NCBI GenBank assembly: GCA_903908495.1
Contig: CAIVSK010000050.1
Span: 1 to 64,000, forward strand
DNA: 64,000 nucleotides
Source of the DNA: Akkermansiaceae bacterium
GTDB taxonomy: Bacteria > Verrucomicrobiota > Verrucomicrobiia > Verrucomicrobiales > Akkermansiaceae
Direction of reading: 5' to 3'
The position numbers and the translations under genes are program-made. The notes beneath the pieces were generated by a model. The model did not search any database. It was not told the DNA's origin and worked only from the letters and a program-made list of their open reading frames with translations. Each line of letters starts with the position of its first letter. The first letter of the stretch is position 1. Positions 61,752 to 64,000 of the stretch are shown piece by piece.

Positions 61752-64000
61752 ATGTATCCACCCCTTCTCAGCCTGCTACCCGTACTTTTGTTAGTTCCAC
61801 TCCAGGCCGCCGAATTCGCCGCCGCGCCCGGCCCGCGGGCCGATGGCTTGGAGCGTCTTGTCCGCGATTTCAGTGAACTTCCAATGGATGCACGGCGCAG
61901 CGTCGGGCCGCTATTCTGGCTGCACGGCGACGAGTCGAAGAGCCAGTTAGAGAACACCCTCGACAAGGTCGCCGAGGGCGGCAACGGGAGTTTCACCACC
62001 GAGTCCCGCCCGCACAGCGATTGGCTGGGCCCGAATTGGTTTCGCGATGTCGGCATCTGTCTGAACGCCGCCAAACAACACAACCTGCAACTGTGGATTT
62101 TCGATGAGAAGTGGTGGCCGAGCCAAGGCGTGGGTGGCAAGGTTCCGCCGCGCTATGCGGCCAAAAAGCTGCATGGCACTTTCACAGGGGTGACCGGACC
62201 CACCGTGTTTGAGGAAATTGGCTACGCCGGCGAGCGCTACATCGCCACCGTGGCCGGTCGCGTCGCCGCCGACGGTGCCATCGATGCCGGAAGTTTGTTG
62301 GATCTAGCGAAATTCATCGACGCTGGCAAGCTCGTGTGGACGGTGCCGGAGGGTGCTTGGAAGATCATGAAGTTCACCCATGTGCAGGCACCCGGCCTCG
62401 GCCAGGGCGGGGGCACGCAACTCAGCGTCGACGGCGCCAGCAAGGACTGCGTCGACTGGTTGCTGGAGACGGTCTATCAACCGCATTACGAGCACTTCAA
62501 GGCGGACTTCGGCAAGACCATCGCGGGGTTTTTCTATGATGAGCCGGAGACCCGTGGTGACTGGGGCACCGGGTTGAACCCGGTCCTGGAGGAATTGGGA
62601 GTGGACTGGAAGAATGCGTATGTCGCCTACATCTTCCAATTGTCTGGCGAAGCCCAGGTGGCCGCCCGCTACCAATATCTGGAAGCGCGCGCCGAGACGT
62701 GGGGCCGCACGATGTATGGCGGCATCAGCCACTGGTGCGAGGAGCATGGGGTGCGCTCGATCGGCCACTTCATGGAACACAGCAACATGTACACGCTGGA
62801 TGCGTTTTGTGCCGGCGACCTGATGCGCGTCCAGAAATACACCAGCATGGGTGGCATCGACGCGGTCTTTTCGCAATTCAAAATGGGCCAGCGGGCGGCC
62901 CGCGATGCACCGTGTTGGCAAACGCCCAAGTTGTGCAGTTCCATCAGCCATGCCTATGGCAAGCGCGACGATCAGGCGATGGTGGAGATTTTCGGTGCGC
63001 GGGGCCAGGACCTCACCTATCCGGAAATGAAATGGTGGGCCGATCACATGCAGGTGAGCGGGGTGAATTTCCTCATTCCGCACTCGTTCAACCCGCGTGC
63101 ACCCTACGACAACGATTGCCCGCCGTATTTCGACAACGGCGGCTTCGAGCCGCGGTGGCCGCTCTATCGGGTGTTTGCCGATTACACCAGCCGCCTCAGC
63201 CTGATGCTCAGCGGCGGCCACCATGTGGCACCGGTCGCGCTCCTATCGCCGGGCCAGAGTGTGCAAATGGGCAAGCACGTCACCCTCGAACAAATCAGCG
63301 AGAGCCTGCAGGATTCCCTCTATGATTGCGACTGGCTGCCCTACGAAGTTTTTGAGAAAGACATGACTCTAACCGACAAGGAGCTGCGCCTTCGTGCCGA
63401 ATCCTACAAGGTGCTCATCGTGCCGCCGGTGGAGGTGATTCCCTACGCCACTCTAGCCAAAGCGCTGGCGTTTTTCCAACACGGTGGCACCGTCGTCGCG
63501 CACGGGTTCCTGCCCGGCAGGTCGGCCACGCCCGGCATGAGCGCCGCCGACATCGCCGCGTTGAACGAGGCGATTTGGGGCGCGGCCGCCCCGGGTCTAA
63601 CGGTTTGCAAGACCACTCCTGCGGGTGGCCGTTCCTATCTGCTACCGGAGAGGCCCACACCCGAGCAATTGCAGCAGGTGTTGGCTGGTGATGCTGGCAT
63701 TCATCCCACGCTGGAAGTGATCGAAGGCGAGACGGACCACTGGCTGCACGTGCTGCACCGCGTCAAGGAGGGCCACGATGTGTTTTTCATAGCCAACCAG
63801 AATGATCGCGGCGGGCCGCGGGCCTTGCGCTTTCGCATCAACGCCATCGGTGAGCCGCAATGTTGGGACCCGCTGCGCAATGAGATCACCACCCCGCGCT
63901 CGCGCCGCCTCGCACAGGATTCCGTCGAGGTCGATCTGACCCTTGCGCCGCTGGAAAGCGTGCTGCTTGTGTTCCGCGATGGACCTGGCGATGCGCCCGC
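61752..64000 (+). CDS. Secreted glycoside hydrolase, GH106-like, 3' end outside window
   Basis: The frame is open from the ATG at 61752 to the window end (749 complete codons). A signal peptide (PLLSLLPVLLLVPLQAAEF) is followed by GPLFWLHGDESKSQLENTLDKVAEGG and LQLWIFDEKWWPSQG, a pattern seen at the start of GH106-type barrels. A likely acidic active-site segment is GFFYDEPETRG. HFMEHSNMYTLDAFCAGD and PLYRVFADYTSRLSLMLSGG follow, as in GH106 and related uncharacterised hydrolases of Bacteroidetes and Verrucomicrobia. GH106 enzymes are alpha-L-rhamnosidases, but the family assignment here is tentative. It is 13 bases downstream of the M60-like relative and probably co-transcribed. Confidence 0.6.
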   Translation, partial: MYPPLLSLLPVLLLVPLQAAEFAAAPGPRADGLERLVRDFSELPMDARRSVGPLFWLHGDESKSQLENTLDKVAEGGNGSFTTESRPHSDWLGPNWFRDVGICLNAAKQHNLQLWIFDEKWWPSQGVGGKVPPRYAAKKLHGTFTGVTGPTVFEEIGYAGERYIATVAGRVAADGAIDAGSLLDLAKFIDAGKLVWTVPEGAWKIMKFTHVQAPGLGQGGGTQLSVDGASKDCVDWLLETVYQPHYEHFKADFGKTIAGFFYDEPETRGDWGTGLNPVLEELGVDWKNAYVAYIFQLSGEAQVAARYQYLEARAETWGRTMYGGISHWCEEHGVRSIGHFMEHSNMYTLDAFCAGDLMRVQKYTSMGGIDAVFSQFKMGQRAARDAPCWQTPKLCSSISHAYGKRDDQAMVEIFGARGQDLTYPEMKWWADHMQVSGVNFLIPHSFNPRAPYDNDCPPYFDNGGFEPRWPLYRVFADYTSRLSLMLSGGHHVAPVALLSPGQSVQMGKHVTLEQISESLQDSLYDCDWLPYEVFEKDMTLTDKELRLRAESYKVLIVPPVEVIPYATLAKALAFFQHGGTVVAHGFLPGRSATPGMSAADIAALNEAIWGAAAPGLTVCKTTPAGGRSYLLPERPTPEQLQQVLAGDAGIHPTLEVIEGETDHWLHVLHRVKEGHDVFFIANQNDRGGPRALRFRINAIGEPQCWDPLRNEITTPRSRRLAQDSVEVDLTLAPLESVLLVFRDGPGDAP

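Overview
The window is GC-rich, densely packed bacterial chromosome from a Gram-negative organism. It carries LPS heptose genes, an LptD-type outer-membrane assembly protein and many signal peptides. The best taxonomic pointer is Verrucomicrobiota: a prepilin-like protein of the Verru_Chthon cassette A type, a 2745-residue alpha-2-macroglobulin/TPR protein, a hexosaminidase with a C-terminal passenger tail typical of that phylum, and many secreted glycosidases. The assignment rests on family resemblance, not on a marker gene tree. No rRNA, tRNA, CRISPR array, prophage or insertion sequence was seen.

Region 1 (1-8 kb) is housekeeping and cell envelope: a processive family 2 glycosyltransferase overlapping an L,D-transpeptidase lipoprotein, rpsT with a clear intrinsic terminator, a zinc-ribbon protein, a DUF1802 protein, a translationally coupled minus-strand operon hldD-gmhA-aminotransferase V for heptose synthesis, and rlmN. 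Region 2 (8-23 kb) holds a secreted carbohydrate-binding protein, the giant alpha-2-macroglobulin-like protein whose thioester motif is degenerate, and a convergent minus-strand set: an ABCG-like fused ABC transporter, a small membrane protein and a secreted helical protein. Region 3 (22.8-34 kb) contains superoxide dismutase, tlyA, coproheme decarboxylase with a membrane-anchored low-complexity partner, a ferredoxin-dciA-HAD phosphatase-folB-lptD series, and a fused M16 peptidase.

Region 4 (34-64 kb) is rich in secreted carbohydrate-active enzymes: GH29 alpha-fucosidase with an F5/8C domain, GH2 beta-galactosidase-like enzyme, GH20 hexosaminidase with an F5/8C domain, GH89 alpha-N-acetylglucosaminidase, an M60-like gluzincin protease, a probable inactive relative of that protease, a giant propeller/FN3/L-type-lectin protein and a partial GH106-like hydrolase running off the window end. 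Interspersed are MgtC, a DRE-TIM aldolase, a DUF3500 protein, a cysteine-rich PAS histidine kinase, a URO-D-like protein and the Verru_Chthon A protein. Fucosidase, galactosidase, hexosaminidase, alpha-GlcNAcase and an M60-like protease together match what is needed to strip a mucin-type glycoprotein; this is an inference from gene content.

Across the window most translation starts have no purine-rich Shine-Dalgarno sequence and are instead preceded by C-rich, G-poor tracts. Several intergenic gaps hold repeat-like elements: twin hairpins, a 7-bp tandem repeat, and a short element whose minus strand reads GVECGGKRSATPLW.
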